63,024 bases of DNA from Pseudomonas marginalis (GCF_001645105.1 NZ_LKEG01000032.1:45557-108580); one strand, 5' to 3'. Positions 8,010 to 16,968 are shown, counted from the stretch's first letter. Translations and numbers: made by a program. The notes: generated from the sequence alone by a model not told the origin.

Positions 8010-10214
8010 CTACAAGCCTTCAGAATTGTTCGCATCGTTGTTTTCAACAAAATCGTCTACCAACGCACCCGCCGTATGTACGTCACGACCAGCAAGAGTT
8101 GCGCGAAGTCGGCGCACAGCTGTGGCTAGCCATTCGGACTCAGGCATTCCTTCAGCTCGAAGCATCATGCTGCTCTTCGTCAAGATAGCGTCTGCATCCA
8201 GCATCAGGTCAAGGGTACTTCGGTCGCAGATAATGCCCGGAGGCAGCATGAGTGCAGCTAAAGATGCCACTGCGTTCATGCTATCCAATTGCGACGTGAA
8301 GTTTTGCCTGAGAGCTATGTCCCACTGATTACAGTTCACCAAGCAGAAGATCACCTCCGTATCAACAAGCCTTCTAAGTACGATCCCGTCAGTGACAGCG
8401 GCGCGGTATCGGGGCAGCTCTAAATCACGCAGCGCAATCGTCTCGCTCTGATCAAGAATGTAATCTCCTTTAGCCTGGTTACTATAGGACGTCAGCCCGT
8501 GGGCAAAGAGATGCTTTCTCAATATCCATGGTACGACAAGTAGGTCTTCGCTATTGATTAGCGCAGCCAAAATTGTTCTGAATCGCTTAGCCCCATCATT
8601 TCCGCTACGGCCCAGCCGCCAAAGAATGGAGCCCACATCGTCAACAAATCCTCGCTCCACCTCTTCATCTGTAATCCAATTACTCTCGCGAATTAAAACT
8701 CGGCACAACGCGCTCCAGAAAAATTGGTCGCCGGATTCCGGAAAGCTGACTAAAAAATCTCCGACCCGATCTAACAAAGGCCCTAGCTGACCATTTCTCT
8801 TCAAAGGCCTCAACTCGGTGTCTAGCTCATCGAGGCTGGAAATCGCCCAGAGCGTCTCAATGTCAACTCTCGAAAATTGTCCTGGCGGATTACCAAGATA
8901 AAGAAGCCGAATAAGGTTTCGGCGCTTAGCAAGCCTGTGTCCGTCAAAGACATCCACAGTGCTCTGGCGCCCTTGATTAAACCGAGGAAAAATCAGCTGT
9001 AAAATTCCTAAGTGGATTTTGGCAGTAGCCCCTAGAACGTCGACCAATGTTTCTTCAGCGCTGGTATTGCTGCTTCGCTCACGCCGTCGAGAAAGCAGCT
9101 CAGCGACGTTGGGATCATCAACTAGCTTGTGAATGTTATTGGAGATATGTCCTCGGATACTCGGTGCCTTGGCGACTAACCAGCTATATGCCAAGACGTC
9201 GAACGGGCAGATTTCCCCTCGTACAATTTCTTCGAGAACGGAAAAAGCCCCAATCAACCGTTTGATCTCTCGAGGTGTACGGATGACCCTTAGTAACTGA
9301 TTAAAAATCTCGGTCTGATGAGGCTGCGTCGCCGTTGGCATGGAAACACCATTACTCCGCATTGCATGCAGTAGCAGATCGCGTGCGTCGTCTTCAAACA
9401 GTGGCCGTAGAGGAATAGGAAACTGGATGATTTTTTCTAGGTAGCTTTCGCCTGTTTTCTGCCTCTCATCCGGAGTGGCACCTTTGCCCAGAGCTTGAGC
9501 TACTCGGTCTTGATCATAGGCTACAAGGTAAGAGATACCCTTGATATCACCGACTGCCTTGACGAGTTGAGCGACCGCACGCACCTCTTCATCCTCGACA
9601 CGATCTAGCTCATCTATCAGTACCACGACGGCTATCTCTTCTTCCGCCAGTTTGGCCTCTAGGTTTTTTCTCTCCTGTTGCGCAGATAGCTCCTTCGGTT
9701 TGCTCAGGAGACGGACGAGCCTGAGTAGCCACTTATTCCAGAACGTAGTGGCAGCTCCTGCTCCTACGACCACATCAATTATGACAGCGGTCGTCTTCCC
9801 CACGAATTCAATGGACGCTTTGTATCGCTCCAACTGGCGCACTAGCTTTCTTGTTTTTTCACTGGTGCTGTATCCAAGCGCTTCACGAAGCGAATTAAAA
9901 TACGCCTCTACTAACTCATCACGACCTTTGAAAAGCCAGGGGTTCAGCGTCGCCACGACCACATGTTCCATTTGCTTTAGTTCATGACTAAGTAGGTTCA
10001 AAACACTCGATTTACCTAAACCCCACTCACCTGTTAAGCCAACCACGAATCCCGTCGCCCGCCTGGCCGTCATAGCACCGGTACTCGCGCTGTAATCGGT
10101 GTGAACAAGTGTTTTGACCAAACTGGCTACGAATGGGCCTCGCTCCAGAGCATCAGACTCAGGGGAGTCTATCGCGCGATCTTGTCGCTCGATGTGGTTG
10201 ATATTTCCCAACAT
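8010..10214 (-). CDS. KAP family P-loop NTPase
   Basis: A 734-aa protein. Walker A GEWGLGKSS lies at about residues 62-70, a hydrophobic insert (AVIIDVVVGAGAATT) between Walker A and B, and a Walker B-like IDELDRVED at about 200, followed by the sensor-like SYLVAYDQDRVAQAL. This is the KAP layout (Kidins220/ARMS and PifA). PifA of plasmid F blocks phage T7, and KAP NTPases are frequent in defence islands; they are membrane-tethered STAND-like ATPases. The long C-terminal half has no recognised domain. The start ATG 10214 overlaps a pentapeptide-repeat frame by 46 nt. Being next to the graspetide and AbiC-like genes fits an anti-phage or conflict setting, which is inference. Confidence 0.8.
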   Translation of the reverse strand: MLGNINHIERQDRAIDSPESDALERGPFVASLVKTLVHTDYSASTGAMTARRATGFVVGLTGEWGLGKSSVLNLLSHELKQMEHVVVATLNPWLFKGRDELVEAYFNSLREALGYSTSEKTRKLVRQLERYKASIEFVGKTTAVIIDVVVGAGAATTFWNKWLLRLVRLLSKPKELSAQQERKNLEAKLAEEEIAVVVLIDELDRVEDEEVRAVAQLVKAVGDIKGISYLVAYDQDRVAQALGKGATPDERQKTGESYLEKIIQFPIPLRPLFEDDARDLLLHAMRSNGVSMPTATQPHQTEIFNQLLRVIRTPREIKRLIGAFSVLEEIVRGEICPFDVLAYSWLVAKAPSIRGHISNNIHKLVDDPNVAELLSRRRERSSNTSAEETLVDVLGATAKIHLGILQLIFPRFNQGRQSTVDVFDGHRLAKRRNLIRLLYLGNPPGQFSRVDIETLWAISSLDELDTELRPLKRNGQLGPLLDRVGDFLVSFPESGDQFFWSALCRVLIRESNWITDEEVERGFVDDVGSILWRLGRSGNDGAKRFRTILAALINSEDLLVVPWILRKHLFAHGLTSYSNQAKGDYILDQSETIALRDLELPRYRAAVTDGIVLRRLVDTEVIFCLVNCNQWDIALRQNFTSQLDSMNAVASLAALMLPPGIICDRSTLDLMLDADAILTKSSMMLRAEGMPESEWLATAVRRLRATLAGRDVHTAGALVDDFVENNDANNSEGL

Positions 10215-10477
10215 AGGTAGATTTTTACTCTAGATAGTTTAAAGGGGCCGCTTTGGTCGATAGTCCCGGTAAATATGCACTGGTTGATATTTGCATTTCG
10301 TAGATCGGCTCCATCCAGTTTAGCCCACAAAAAGCAGGCTCCTCGAAGATAGGATCCACGGAGATCAAAACCTCTCAAACCTGCTTGGCTGAAGTCAGTC
10401 TCCCAGCCATACCAGGCACAGCAAAAGAAACGGGAACACCAGGCTTCATGAGTGAAGCGTTTCAACCATGGCGGCAA
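10169..10477 (-). CDS. pentapeptide-repeat protein, small or truncated
   Basis: Residues about 27-70 show A(D/N)LxG-type pentapeptide repeats (LRGFDLRGSYLRGACF, LDGADLRNANI), which fold as a right-handed quadrilateral beta-helix. The frame is only 102 aa. It overlaps the end of the DUF3429 gene at its start and the KAP gene at its end, so it may be a remnant of a larger pentapeptide/KAP pair. KAP NTPases and pentapeptide proteins are often neighbours. The start is uncertain. Confidence 0.5.
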   Translation of the reverse strand: MPPWLKRFTHEAWCSRFFCCAWYGWETDFSQAGLRGFDLRGSYLRGACFLWAKLDGADLRNANINQCIFTGTIDQSGPFKLSRVKIYLCWEISTTSSDKIAR

Positions 10478-10910
10478 GCAGCAGGCAGACGCTAGCCACG
10501 AGGGTAAGCCGTAATCGCATCGGCAGGTACCAGGCGGGCAAGCTTATAACCCGCAACAGCCGCCTGTCCTGCAGGAGGTGGGCAACTAAGCCGATGACCA
10601 ACAGCAAGCAACCCGATGGCATTGGCAGTAACGTGGCAATCCAAGCAATAAGCGCAGGAATGACACTCCAGATGAACCGGTCGCTGCGCTGCTTGGCACT
10701 CATGTCTTGCACTGTCATGGCGAAGCCCCAGTGCAAGGCGCCGACGAAGCTCAGGATGACTGCGCCATAGTTAACAAGCGCAATCGCAAAAAACTGCCGA
10801 TAGTCGAGAGAGAACGGGATCAGCAGCGCCAGAAAAATAAACGGCAACAAACCGCCATAACCCAGCAACTTGACGTGCTTTAGCAGAGAGGTTGAAGACA
10901 ACGCGTTCAT
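10446..10910 (-). CDS. DUF3429 membrane protein
   Basis: A 154-aa integral membrane protein with about five helices. It begins with the DUF3429 pattern LLGYGGLLPF, followed by YGAVILSFVGALHWGFAM, which is diagnostic for this family. The function is unknown. ATG 10910 is the start. It lies between the pentapeptide/KAP genes and a divergent DUF1206 gene, so the core-genome-like membrane genes here interrupt the accessory cargo. Confidence 0.85.
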   Translation of the reverse strand: MNALSSTSLLKHVKLLGYGGLLPFIFLALLIPFSLDYRQFFAIALVNYGAVILSFVGALHWGFAMTVQDMSAKQRSDRFIWSVIPALIAWIATLLPMPSGCLLLVIGLVAHLLQDRRLLRVISLPAWYLPMRLRLTLVASVCLLLAAMVETLHS

Positions 10911-11090
10911 TTGTATTCCTTACAGTGAGTGACACTCAAGACTGTAGGCCCAAAAGCCCCGCTTGGGCGAGGCAATCTCGACTGCAGCCGGCGTTGGGGA
11001 TATTGAAATCACTTCACCCGTCGACTTGGTAATAGAACCCCACCCCACAAGAGGGGTCTGCTCTTGTATAAGATCTCGGGAATACATCGA

Positions 11091-11906
11091 ATGTCCGCGC
11101 AAAACAGCCTAGTAATACTTGCTCGAGGAGGGTACGCCGCTCGGGGATTGCTTTATTTGATCATCGGTATTTTCGCGTTGCTCGCAGCACAAGACTCGAC
11201 AAAACCGAAGGACAGCCACAAGAGCCTCGAAGCATTGCTGAGCCAACCATTCGGCTATTTTCTGGTTGGGCTTGTGGTGGCGGGCCTACTCGCATTCGCA
11301 GCTTGGCGCGTCCTACAAGCTACCCGTGATGTCGATCACCACGGCAAAAAATTCAAAGGCTTGGTGATTCGCGCAGGCCTGTTCGTGGGAGGTATGGTCA
11401 ACGGCGCTCTCGCGTTTTTCGCGTTGGGCCTGCTCATTAGCGGCATTAGAAGCTCGGGCAATTCCGGTGGGCAGACCAAAGACTGGCTAGCGCATTTTTT
11501 GTCTTGGGATCACTCGAATTTGTTGGTGTACCTGATTGCTCTCGTTCCCCTTGGTGTGGGTATTGCTCACATCATCAAGGGATGGAAAGCGTCGTTCGAG
11601 AAATATTTTGAGGCCGACGAGGACGTCATGCGCTACATCCGCCCTGTATCACGATTCGGACTAATTGCCCGTGGAGTCGTGTTCCTAGAAATTGCGTTGC
11701 TACTGGCAATAAGCGGTTCCACTTATCAAGCCATGGATCCACCTGGTATGAAGGAATCACTTGATGCGCTCCAAAATCTGCCAGCTGGATGGTTGATTTT
11801 GATGGTTATGGCTTTAGGGCTGATTGCTTTCTCGGTTTACAGTTTCTCTGAAGCCTTTTGGCGCAAGATCAACATGGATGTGCCGGGAGTGCCGAGCAGG
11901 GGTTGA
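11091..11906 (+). CDS. DUF1206 integral membrane protein
   Basis: A 271-aa protein with six predicted helices in three repeated pairs. Each DUF1206 unit starts with a pattern like ARGGYAARGLLYLIIGIFAL (residues 9-28), and again near GLIARGVVFLEIALLL. The frame extends to TTG 11064, but ATG 11091 (MSAQN) is the natural start. The function is unknown and it acts in the inner membrane. It is divergent from the DUF3429 gene across about 180 bp. Confidence 0.8.
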   Translation: MSAQNSLVILARGGYAARGLLYLIIGIFALLAAQDSTKPKDSHKSLEALLSQPFGYFLVGLVVAGLLAFAAWRVLQATRDVDHHGKKFKGLVIRAGLFVGGMVNGALAFFALGLLISGIRSSGNSGGQTKDWLAHFLSWDHSNLLVYLIALVPLGVGIAHIIKGWKASFEKYFEADEDVMRYIRPVSRFGLIARGVVFLEIALLLAISGSTYQAMDPPGMKESLDALQNLPAGWLILMVMALGLIAFSVYSFSEAFWRKINMDVPGVPSRG

Positions 11907-11939
11907 TGAGAAACGGAAGTCTTACAGCCATGCGGAGCC

Positions 11940-12143
11940 TTACTCGCACCAAGGCCCCCATGTTGGCGGGTTATCTACGATATCGATGGACGTGCTGAGT
12001 TCGTCTTGCATGTGCTCGAAGACTCTGTCGAGACGCGGATGAGCTCTCGATTCTCGGAGTGCATTTACTAATTCCAGAAGCTCTCGGCCCTGGGCTAGCG
12101 GCATCTGGATATCGCAGTACACCGTGTCATCGTCTTGTCCCAT
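11940..12143 (-). CDS. small hypothetical protein, 67 aa
   Basis: A soluble acidic protein starting MGQDDDTVYCDIQ. It lies 12 nt downstream of the stop of a 135-aa gene on the same strand, so the two probably form an operon. The start ATG is preceded by GTGAGG. No family was recognised. Coding status rests on the tight spacing and plausible amino-acid composition. Confidence 0.5.
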   Translation of the reverse strand: MGQDDDTVYCDIQMPLAQGRELLELVNALRESRAHPRLDRVFEHMQDELSTSIDIVDNPPTWGPWCE

Positions 12144-12155
12144 GCCCTCACCCGC

Positions 12156-12563
12156 TCAGTCTTTTTTAGATTTATTTCTTGCGGCCCGATGCTGCTCCAG
12201 GTGTCGCATCTCTGCTTCCCAACTCGCCAGGAATTTATCCCAGCCTGAGGCGTATGGCCCATCGACCAACCTGGTCGACCCGACGCTTGCCTGGTAGAAA
12301 CGCTCTCTCCAGGGTTGCGGAATAGTCTGCTCCAAAATGATGATGATTCCGGAGTTATGGCGCATCACCGAGACAGAGTTACGAACCTGAATGAGGTCGA
12401 GTGGCTTATCGCTACAGGGGGTGTCGTTTCGCTCTTGGTCGTCGAGATAATCGAGGATGGCAAGGAGGTCGGATGCACTGGGATCACCAGGACGGAGGCA
12501 TGCAAGGGCCCACAGAGTCCTTCGCCTAGCGCCCTCAAGCTGACGGAGTTCATCGTGGGTCAT
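12156..12563 (-). CDS. hypothetical protein, 135 aa
   Basis: A soluble, charged, mostly helical protein (MTHDELRQLEGARRR..., ending RNKSKKD). The frame is open up to 12647, but those codons run into the structured repeat copy D. ATG 12563 has AAGGA upstream and is preferred. It is the first gene of a two-gene unit with the 67-aa gene. No domain was recognised. Confidence 0.5.
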   Translation of the reverse strand: MTHDELRQLEGARRRTLWALACLRPGDPSASDLLAILDYLDDQERNDTPCSDKPLDLIQVRNSVSVMRHNSGIIIILEQTIPQPWRERFYQASVGSTRLVDGPYASGWDKFLASWEAEMRHLEQHRAARNKSKKD

Positions 12564-12611
12564 TTCAGCCGCATCCTTGTTGATTTGATATCGGGCATTA
12601 GCTATGGCGCG

Positions 12612-12707
12612 CCGCCTGCGGCGGAAGGCTGGAGAGAACTGAGCCACGGCTGCGCCGCGTCTCAGCCCGTTGGGCGCTCATCCTGCACGCCTGCGCGCTC
12701 CGCTTGC
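12612..12707 (+). repeat. structured dispersed repeat, copy D (divergent)
   Basis: Same architecture as the copies at 1121, 14168 and 16683, but more divergent. Hairpin CCGCC-TGC-GGCGG (12612-12624), GGCT then GAGAGAA in place of GGCTGTCGTAA, stem CTGAG (12639-12643) with CTCAG (12661-12665), hairpin GCCC-GTT-GGGC (12665-12675), and the invariant 3' block GCGCGCTCCGCTTGC (12693-12707). The stem is fully compensated relative to the other copies. Confidence 0.75.
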
Positions 12708-12789
12708 CCGATACTCGCTAGGAAAGGAAAGTCTGGCGCAGCGATCCTGAAGCCGGGGCGGGTGTAAGCGTGCCCTACGTACAGGATTA

Positions 12790-13347
12790 TTACTTATGGA
12801 GCTTACTGAAGCGACTCGATAGCACTGCAGCTTCGGTAGTTTCCCAAGCTTCAGGATTAGACGTAGCGTTGAACATCACCCATGCCCTCCACAGGAAAAA
12901 GGCGGCTACCAAGCTCGACTCAATTACTGCAAATACCGTAGTGGTATACATATAATCTGAATTTTCTCCGAAGAAAAACAGCACTGGAAATATTGAAGCG
13001 ATCCAGCCGGCGACGAAAGTTAGACAAAATGCGATGGCCGCAGTAACCGTCAGGAAAATCGGGACTTGATATCTGTACTGGGTTGCAAATGATTTCTCGC
13101 CGTTTTGCTTCGCTAGGCCGTACAAGATGCCTGTGTTTTTTTCTTTGTCATTGTTTCTTTTAAACAGGCCATACAAAGTTACACTCTCGCCGACCTCCAA
13201 CTCTTCATAAAGCTTGTTCGACACTTGCAAATTCGGGATAACTGCACCGTCAATGCTGACTTTAGCTTTATGCCCGCCGTTCATTCGATCAATAGATCGA
13301 ACGTAGTCAACTTTTCCTGAAACTTTCACGCAATCGAACTTCATCAC
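12790..13347 (-). CDS. hypothetical two-helix membrane protein
   Basis: A 185-aa protein. The N-terminal 90 residues look like a beta-rich soluble domain (VSGKVDYVRSIDR..., VGESVTLYGLFKR). Two membrane helices follow, at about 95-125 and 135-160, with a short cytoplasmic tail. This layout resembles NfeD/OB-fold membrane proteins only in general shape and I assign no family. It stands alone between repeat copy D and the XRE gene. Confidence 0.55.
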   Translation of the reverse strand: MMKFDCVKVSGKVDYVRSIDRMNGGHKAKVSIDGAVIPNLQVSNKLYEELEVGESVTLYGLFKRNNDKEKNTGILYGLAKQNGEKSFATQYRYQVPIFLTVTAAIAFCLTFVAGWIASIFPVLFFFGENSDYMYTTTVFAVIESSLVAAFFLWRAWVMFNATSNPEAWETTEAAVLSSRFSKLHK

Positions 13348-13649
13348 TCACTATCCCTGCCTTCGCTTAAAAAAGTGGATCTGGTTCTTGCCAAGACGTC
13401 GCTCAGTGACGATTGCAGGCGGGCTTACGCGGGCCATAAACGTCGGACTTGATGAGCGCGTCTCCCATCGAGACGTCCCTGGCCGTGTCTTAGGTGCTGC
13501 TCTCATGACCAATCCATCATCAATCCAAACATCCCGCCGCTATGATCAAGCGACTGCTTGGCAAACCATATGTCACGATAACATCACTATGATCTGTTTA
13601 TCGAAACACGCTTGCCGTGGCTCTATCCTCAGTTTTGAGGATCCGACTC

Positions 13650-14117
13650 ATGCATCTGAAAGAAGCGCTGGCAGGAGCATTGCGTGGAGCTCGTGCTCAT
13701 CAGGGGTTTAGTTACGAAGAGTTGGCGGGGGCAACGCACAGAACGTACGTGGGGAAGCTTGAGCAGGCCCGAGCGAACGCGACGTTGGAGAAACTGGACG
13801 AGATCGCTGACTATCTAGGCCTAGACCTTTTGACTATGGTCACTCTCGTCATTGCTGCACAGGGTGAAGAACTTCCTTCAGAAGCTTTGCAACGTACTGC
13901 CTTGCGAATCAGGGAATTCGAAATGTCCGGAGGGTGGCAGTTGGTAGAGGAGCAATTCAGTGATGGAAAGCTTATCAAGCGCTCCCAAGGTAAGCCTAAG
14001 CAGCCGCTTAAAGCGGACTACGTTCGAGTCCTGAAAGCGCAAGGTTTCGACAGAAAAACAATCGCTGAAAAGCTCGGCATTGCCAGAAGCACAGTCCAAA
14101 AATACTGGAATACATAA
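13650..14117 (+). CDS. XRE-type transcriptional regulator with two HTH segments
   Basis: A 155-aa protein. An N-terminal XRE helix-turn-helix spans about residues 6-60 (LRGARAHQGFSYEELAGA, then KLEQARANATLEKLDEIA). A second resolvase-like HTH closes the protein (GFDRKTIAEKLGIARSTVQ). ATG 13650 has GAGG at 13637-13640 and is preferred to the upstream in-frame start at 13617. Repeat copy B follows about 50 nt after the stop. It may regulate island genes; the targets are unknown. Confidence 0.75.
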   Translation: MHLKEALAGALRGARAHQGFSYEELAGATHRTYVGKLEQARANATLEKLDEIADYLGLDLLTMVTLVIAAQGEELPSEALQRTALRIREFEMSGGWQLVEEQFSDGKLIKRSQGKPKQPLKADYVRVLKAQGFDRKTIAEKLGIARSTVQKYWNT

Positions 14118-14167
14118 GCCTGCAGAGCATCAGCAATCCTGCAATCTGAGCAAATCGCGGTTTATGG

Positions 14168-14280
14168 CCCGCCCTATCGGGTCGGCTGTCGTAATCCGTG
14201 CCATGGCTGACGCCAAGTCATGGCTCTTTGGACTTCCATCCTCGCGCCTGCGGCCTAACTGGCCTGCGCGCTCCGCTTGC
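14168..14280 (+). repeat. structured dispersed repeat, copy B
   Basis: Parts in order: hairpin CCC-TATC-GGG (14172-14181); GGCTGTCGTAA (14184-14194); 6-bp stem GCCATG (14200-14205) with CATGGC (14219-14224); TTCCATCC (14234-14241); an extra hairpin GGCC-TAACT-GGCC; and the 3' block GCGCGCTCCGCTTGC (14266-14280). It lies downstream of the XRE gene. Confidence 0.8.
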
Positions 14281-14445
14281 TCTGGTTAATTCCATCGACG
14301 GAAGAAACTCCAGGGATGCCTCAGCACTGCGCAATGGAGTGTAGTCATCCTGTCCATCCATATTTCTGTTGGAAGGTGCGGTCGCTGGGTGGACAATACG
14401 AGTTTGGCCATCTAGTAGTTGGCCATTGAGGAAGGAACCCCGCGC

Positions 14446-15447
14446 ATGAGTCAGAAAGTCCTGAGGCTTCCCCAGAACGATGTCGGTCGCGACTTCGTTA
14501 TCGGCGACATTCACTTCAAGACGATTGACCTCCATAAAGGATTGTTGAAGCTAGGTTTCGACAAAACTATCGACCGAGTCATCGGGGTGGGTGACCTCAT
14601 AGATCGCGGGCCTGGAGTCCTCGATGGTCTGAAGCTTCTTGGTGAGCCGTGGTTCTTCACCGTTCTAGGTAACCATGAGCAGATGCTTATCAACGCTTAC
14701 AGGGAAAACCCCAGCGCTCGTTATGTAGCTCATGGTGCAGGCTGGTGGTCGACCATCGCTGACGAATCGAAAGAGATGGTCGTTGGGAAGCTCGAGAGCC
14801 TTCCCACAGTCATAGAAATCGAGTCCCCTCGCGGTTTGGTTGGCGTTGTTCATGCTGATGTCCCTGCCGGGATGTCATGGGTCGAGTTCACTCGAGACAT
14901 ATCGATCCCTGCTGTAGAAGAGATCGCGCTATGGGGGCGCGAGCGGATCAAAAAGCACCATCGAGAAGGTGTCAAAGGGGTCTGGCGTGTCTGCACGGGG
15001 CACACCTGGATTCCAGAGCCTGTTCGGCTAGGGAACGTTCTTGCACTTGATTGCACCGGAGGGGGTGAAGGGCCACTAGCTGTCTATTGTGTTCAGGCGG
15101 ACACGATTTATGTGGAGGGACGCCCCGTGACACTTGACCAATCGGAGGCTGTTACCGAGCTACTGGACGAACTTGAGCAGGCTTTAGGTCATCTTAAGGC
15201 CACCACCAACGCTAACAAGCTAATTGAGTCACAACGCTTGAGCCATGAGGCCGACGAGTTAGCTCGTCGAGTGAACACTACCTGGCTGACTTTGCGTTCG
15301 GAAATTGGCGAGTCTCAGAAGTTGCTTAATGAGCTTCACGGACTCAGCTTGCTCACCGGCGAACGAAGGGAAGCTAAGCTCGAAGAGCTGAAGTTCAAGC
15401 ATGCAGGCACCCAGATAGAGGGATTGCTGTCGAGACTTCTTGATTGA
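14446..15447 (+). CDS. metallophosphoesterase (PPP-type phosphatase)
   Basis: A 333-aa protein with the calcineurin/PPP metal-binding motifs in order: GDIH, then VGDLIDRGP about 30 residues later, then LGNHE, and further H residues in GVVHADVP and CTGHTW. This is close to bacterial PrpA/PrpE or Ap4A hydrolase-type enzymes, which hydrolyse phosphoproteins or dinucleotides using two metals. The C-terminal 100 residues form a charged, probably coiled-coil extension (LDELEQALGHLKAT...) that is unusual for PrpA-type enzymes. ATG 14446 has AGGAAGGAA upstream and is preferred to TTG 14419. It is followed by another phosphatase gene 67 nt downstream. Confidence 0.8.
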   Translation: MSQKVLRLPQNDVGRDFVIGDIHFKTIDLHKGLLKLGFDKTIDRVIGVGDLIDRGPGVLDGLKLLGEPWFFTVLGNHEQMLINAYRENPSARYVAHGAGWWSTIADESKEMVVGKLESLPTVIEIESPRGLVGVVHADVPAGMSWVEFTRDISIPAVEEIALWGRERIKKHHREGVKGVWRVCTGHTWIPEPVRLGNVLALDCTGGGEGPLAVYCVQADTIYVEGRPVTLDQSEAVTELLDELEQALGHLKATTNANKLIESQRLSHEADELARRVNTTWLTLRSEIGESQKLLNELHGLSLLTGERREAKLEELKFKHAGTQIEGLLSRLLD

Positions 15448-15514
15448 AGGTTGAGTACCAGTAACCCGGAGACCTAAGAGAAATGATGGCCGAATCTGTG
15501 CGAGTAGTTCGTAA

Positions 15515-16666
15515 ATGAAGCAGGTGAGACTAATACGACATGGAGAAAGCGCTGCGAACGCGGGCGAAGCCACTTTAGATCACGCGACCATTACTCTCAC
15601 TCCGAGAGGAGTTGAGCAAGCGCAGCTGGTGGCACTGTCGTTCAACCATGCTCCGGCTCTGATCGTTGCCTCGCCTTTCACCCGAGCGCACTCAACCGCT
15701 ATGGCGACCGCAGCGGTGTTTCCTAATATCCTTTTTGAAACTTGGCCCATCCAAGAATTCACTTACCTTGAACTCACGCGGTGCACTGGCACAACCGTCG
15801 CTGATCGGCGCGAATGGGTGGAGGCGTATTGGGCCAAAGCAGATCCTGGTTTCACGGATGGTGAAGGCGCTGAGTCATTTCTAGATTTCATAGCTAGAGC
15901 TCAGTCTTTCCTGGATCGACTTGCAGTGCATCCTGCTCATGACATCGTAGTGTTTTCGCATGGTCAGTTCATTAACGCTGTAGCCTGGCTGATTGAGCGC
16001 AAACCGCTCGGCATTGACGGTGGAGCTATGGTGGACTGGCGTGAGTATGAGATCGCGAACCACGTGCCCAATTGCGGTGAGTGCCTGCTTTCGAAAGATC
16101 CCGACGAAGCCGGTTGGAAAGTAAGCCGGTCAGCCCCAAAGGAGCCACGAATGGATTCCATTTGGCGCGTGCCGGGCAGAGCTTATCAAGTCGCTCGTGA
16201 TCCTGAGCGCCTGCTCATTGAAGAGCGCGCCGAAGCTCTCTCAGCTGCGGGCTATCCACTGCCGAATGATGATCCGGCTATGTACGCTGAGCAAAGGCTG
16301 AAAGAGGCCAGAGCGGCAGCGCATTCATCCCAGGTAGGTAGCATCAGCGAAAGCACTGCGGCGGAGCTCTCAGCGAGAGAGGTATGCCAGGTATTGCGAG
16401 AGGTCACCTTCGAGCGACGGACGATTACCAAGGTGAGTCAGGCGTCTTGGGATGAGATTTATGCGGGCCATTTCGTGGTGAGCGTCGATGGTTGGCGGCT
16501 ATCGATCTACAACGACTGTGACACGCTCGACTACTGCGAAGAGTGCATCAGCTCTGATGGGCGACGCTGGTCGTTTCACTCTGGAGATCGCTTTGGTACT
16601 GACCCGATAGCGTTGCTCAGCACTTGGGAACATCAGACGCTTGAGCGTCTCCTGAAAGCGCTCTAG
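15515..16666 (+). CDS. histidine phosphatase fused to a C-terminal DUF7693-like domain
   Basis: A 383-aa protein. Residues 1-165 are a phosphoglycerate-mutase-like histidine phosphatase: RHGES at 8-12 with catalytic His9, and VVFSHGQF containing the second His near 149. After a linker (about 210-285), the last 90 residues (REVCQVLREVTFERR..., VSVDGWRLSIYNDCDTLDYC, DPIALLSTWEHQ) match my memory of a small stand-alone Pseudomonas protein family (DUF7693). The fusion of the two is unusual. It is probably co-transcribed with the metallophosphoesterase upstream. Repeat copy C begins about 17 nt after the stop. Confidence 0.75.
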   Translation: MKQVRLIRHGESAANAGEATLDHATITLTPRGVEQAQLVALSFNHAPALIVASPFTRAHSTAMATAAVFPNILFETWPIQEFTYLELTRCTGTTVADRREWVEAYWAKADPGFTDGEGAESFLDFIARAQSFLDRLAVHPAHDIVVFSHGQFINAVAWLIERKPLGIDGGAMVDWREYEIANHVPNCGECLLSKDPDEAGWKVSRSAPKEPRMDSIWRVPGRAYQVARDPERLLIEERAEALSAAGYPLPNDDPAMYAEQRLKEARAAAHSSQVGSISESTAAELSAREVCQVLREVTFERRTITKVSQASWDEIYAGHFVVSVDGWRLSIYNDCDTLDYCEECISSDGRRWSFHSGDRFGTDPIALLSTWEHQTLERLLKAL

Positions 16667-16682
16667 GGAGCCAAGTTCGAGC

Positions 16683-16778
16683 GGGCCTCTACGAGGACGG
16701 CTGTCGTAAACCAAGCCTCGATGTTGCCGAGTCTTGGCCCTGTGGGCTTCCATCCTCCGGCCTACGCGCTCCGCTTGC
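16683..16778 (+). repeat. structured dispersed repeat, copy C
   Basis: Hairpin CCTC-TAC-GAGG (16686-16696); GGCTGTCGTAA (16699-16709); stem CCAAG (16711-16715) with CTTGG (16733-16737); hairpin GCCC-TGT-GGGC (16737-16747); TTCCATCC (16748-16755); 3' block ACGCGCTCCGCTTGC (16764-16778). It sits directly behind the histidine phosphatase gene. Confidence 0.8.
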
Positions 16779-16968
16779 TAGTGACCCCACGTCACCCCTC
16801 CACAAGATTTGTGGCCCAATAGCCTCGTCGTACTTCGGACGTGCTGCTTGGATGGAAGTGAGTTGTGCATACCAGCCCTCGCCCCCGCAACCCAATATGG
16901 ACAGTTCTAGAGGCGAAGGCGATAAACGTGAAAATGGAGCCCCCCTGTCGAAACGTCCTTTTCCTTAC

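Noticed and set aside
10920..11102. Minus-strand 60-aa frame between DUF3429 and DUF1206 genes
   Set aside because: It occupies the divergent promoter region and overlaps the DUF1206 start; composition is not protein-like.
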